A DNA stretch of 64,000 nt from NCBI GenBank assembly GCA_037045155.1, contig JBAOIG010000005.1:434001-498000 (forward strand). Direction: 5' to 3'. Below the pieces are notes generated by a model, which saw only the letters and a program-made list of their open reading frames with translations, made no database searches and was not told the DNA's origin. How positions within the stretch are numbered: the stretch's first letter is position 1; each line of letters opens with the position of its first letter. A program made the translations under genes and the position numbers. This DNA comes from Thermomicrobiales bacterium (GTDB taxonomy: Bacteria > Chloroflexota > Chloroflexia > Thermomicrobiales > CFX8). Shown here piece after piece: positions 62,665 to 64,000 of this stretch.

Positions 62665-63465
62665 ATGGCGCCTGAGGTGCTGATATTCGATATCCTGGCG
62701 GTGATCGCGGTCATCGCCGGCATCGGGGTCGTCGTGTCGCGCAATCCGGTGCATAGCGCCGTCGCGCTCGTCGTGACGTTCGTCAATCTGGCCGGCATCT
62801 ATGTGATGCTACGCGCCGAGTTTCTCGCCGCAGTGCAGATCATCGTCTATACCGGCGCGATCCTTGTCCTCGTCCTGTTCGTGATCATGCTTGTCGACAT
62901 GGACGACCTGCCTGATTTCCACGGTGGCCAGCCGCTTCAACGCGTTGCCAGCCTGTTGATCGGGCTCATCCTTCTTGCCGAGATCGCGGCCGCCGTGCTG
63001 ACCCGAACGGTCGTCGGCCAGCCCGGCCCATGGAACGAAGCGACCGTTACTGAGGCCGGCGGCAATGTTCAGGTCATCGGGCAGTTCCTCTACTCGGGCT
63101 ACGTCCTGCCGATCCAGGCCGTCGCGATCGTGCTGCTTGTCGGAACGATCGGCGCACTGGTGATGGCGCGGCCCGACGAGATCGGCGTGCGGACGACCGC
63201 TCGCCAGACAGGGACAATCTCTCTCGGACACTCGCGCGGCTCCGACATCGTCGCGCTGCCGGCCGGCGTCAACGCTTCGGCAGCCCACGCGATACGACGC
63301 GAAGACATGCGCGACGGGTTGGTCATGGTTACATCGGCCGACGCGTACACCGACTACCCTGCCTGGGCGGGCGGCGATGTCGCGCTGGTCGGGTCGACCG
63401 ATACTCTCCGTGAGGAAAGCGAATTCCCGGCCGGGGCCGGAGTCGGCAGTGAGGAGGATCGCTGA
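62665..63465 (+). CDS. nuoJ: NADH-quinone oxidoreductase subunit J
   Basis: A 266-residue membrane subunit. The first 165 residues form the five-helix NuoJ core: 'GIGVVVSRNPVHSAVALVVT', 'LRAEFLAAVQIIVYTGAILV' (pi-bulge helix region) and 'LVLFVIMLVDMDDL'. The last 95 residues ('RTTARQTGTISLGHSRGSDI' onward) are a hydrophilic extension longer than in E. coli NuoJ (184 residues), of unknown role. 'GGTGGAGG' precedes the ATG. Its stop overlaps the nuoK start (TGATG). Confidence 0.93.
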   Translation: MAPEVLIFDILAVIAVIAGIGVVVSRNPVHSAVALVVTFVNLAGIYVMLRAEFLAAVQIIVYTGAILVLVLFVIMLVDMDDLPDFHGGQPLQRVASLLIGLILLAEIAAAVLTRTVVGQPGPWNEATVTEAGGNVQVIGQFLYSGYVLPIQAVAIVLLVGTIGALVMARPDEIGVRTTARQTGTISLGHSRGSDIVALPAGVNASAAHAIRREDMRDGLVMVTSADAYTDYPAWAGGDVALVGSTDTLREESEFPAGAGVGSEEDR

Positions 63466-63773
63466 TGCACGAGCTCACCGCCACCCACTTCCTGCTGCTG
63501 AGCGCAGCATTGTTCATCATCGGCACGATGGGCGTGCTGACCCGGCGCAACGTGCTGGTCATCTTCATGAGCGTCGAGCTGATGGTCAACGCAGTCAACG
63601 TGTCGTTCGTGGGCTTCGCCTGGGAACAGAACTCGATGATCGGCCAGACATTCGCGCTGTTTGTTATCGCGATCGCAGCAGCCGAGGCTGTGCTCGGGCT
63701 TGGTATCGTCATGGCGCTCTCGCGCCGAGCTGATACGGTCGATGTCGGAGAGATCCGCGAGTTGCGCGACTAG
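63465..63773 (+). CDS. nuoK: NADH-quinone oxidoreductase subunit K
   Basis: A 102-residue three-helix subunit of the proton-pumping arm. 'GVLTRRNVLVIFMSVELMVN' contains the buried Glu used in proton transfer, and 'ALFVIAIAAAEAVLGLGIVM' the second Glu. Length is normal. Translationally coupled to nuoJ. Confidence 0.96.
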   Translation: MHELTATHFLLLSAALFIIGTMGVLTRRNVLVIFMSVELMVNAVNVSFVGFAWEQNSMIGQTFALFVIAIAAAEAVLGLGIVMALSRRADTVDVGEIRELRD

Positions 63774-63862
63774 CGCGGGACGTATGCGGTGATCGCCTGG
63801 CGCGGGGGCGTCAGGGTCGGGACAGCAGGGAGCTGTCCCTCGTAGGGGGAGAGAGCCAGTCG

Positions 63863-64000
63863 ATGAAGGATCTGCTCTTCTTGATCCCGTTGCTGCCACT
63901 GGTGGCGGCGGTGGTCAACTTCCTGTTCGGGCGCTGGTATCTCCGCGACCTGGCGGGACCGATCGCGACAATCGCGGTCATCGGCTCGTGGGTTCTCAGC
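63863..64000 (+). CDS. nuoL: NADH-quinone oxidoreductase subunit L, start only
   Basis: The first 46 residues run off the window: 'FLIPLLPLVAAVVNFLFGRW' is the usual opening of NuoL, the large antiporter-like proton pump subunit. The ATG at 63863 is preceded by 'GGGGGAGAG' at a longer than usual distance. The 89-bp gap after nuoK shows no other gene. Gene order (after nuoK) supports nuoL rather than nuoM or nuoN. Confidence 0.85.
   Translation, partial: MKDLLFLIPLLPLVAAVVNFLFGRWYLRDLAGPIATIAVIGSWVLS

Overview
The window looks like a piece of a GC-rich Chloroflexi chromosome, most likely from the Thermomicrobia/Sphaerobacter branch. This is inferred from gene content: Tat-type 'CGG' lipoprotein binding proteins of ABC peptide transporters, an F420-type LLM oxidoreductase, a polysaccharide deacetylase carrying 'FLRYWNGFGGLASFGFPIS'-type repeats, and a nuo cluster without nuoEFG. 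No rRNA, tRNA or CRISPR array was seen. The usual promoter form here appears to be TTGACN-17/18-TAGRNT (upstream of nhaA, the primary-type sigma factor and the DUF2089 gene).

Layout. 1-3.7 kb: the start of nhaA, an ECF sigma factor with a co-translated membrane (anti-sigma-like) protein, and an acetyltransferase. 3.7-6.4 kb: a cobalt ECF transporter operon (cbiM, a PDGLE/CbiN-like gene, cbiQ, cbiO) below a 30-bp operator-like palindrome. 6.5-9.5 kb: a ketopantoate reductase-type gene, a sigma-70 factor with a clear promoter and structured leader, and an acetyltransferase. 9.6-16.3 kb: a minus-strand block made of a DUF2089 regulator, three MFS exporters and two DUF4097 beta-strand-repeat proteins. 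16.4-23.4 kb: an XRE regulator, acetyltransferases, a homocysteine methyltransferase-type gene, an MBL hydrolase, hutU and an arylsulfotransferase. Within this stretch lies a 185-codon AhpD-like gene (17396-17953) interrupted by an in-frame TGA exactly where its CxxC motif needs the second cysteine, followed by a bacterial SECIS-like hairpin. This is a strong selenoprotein candidate and the most interesting item in the window.

23.6-34.4 kb: catabolic and amino-acid genes (HAD, DAO-type oxidase, Cys/Met PLP enzyme, hutH, tartrate/isopropylmalate-type dehydrogenase, threonine dehydratase), a COG4280-like membrane gene and an ABC exporter. 34.5-36.1 kb: a complete ISKra4-type insertion sequence with 22-bp inverted repeats and a 9-bp target duplication, but with its transposase frameshifted twice. 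36.2-50.5 kb: a flavin monooxygenase/hydrolase pair, two peptide-type substrate-binding proteins (one with its two permeases), SDR, LLM and alcohol dehydrogenase genes, a polysaccharide deacetylase and a dienelactone hydrolase. 50.8-55.1 kb: a zinc metallopeptidase, a 690-bp gene-free stretch with MITE-like hairpins, a stand-alone HsdR_N-RAMA protein, a macrodomain protein, a lipoprotein and a pterin dehydratase. 55.3-58.2 kb: a class A penicillin-binding protein whose transpeptidase SxxK lysine is a methionine. 58.3-64.0 kb: complex I genes nuoA, B, C, D, H, J, K and the start of nuoL. nuoE, F, G and I are absent from this stretch, and a 16-bp sequence is repeated ahead of nuoA and nuoH.
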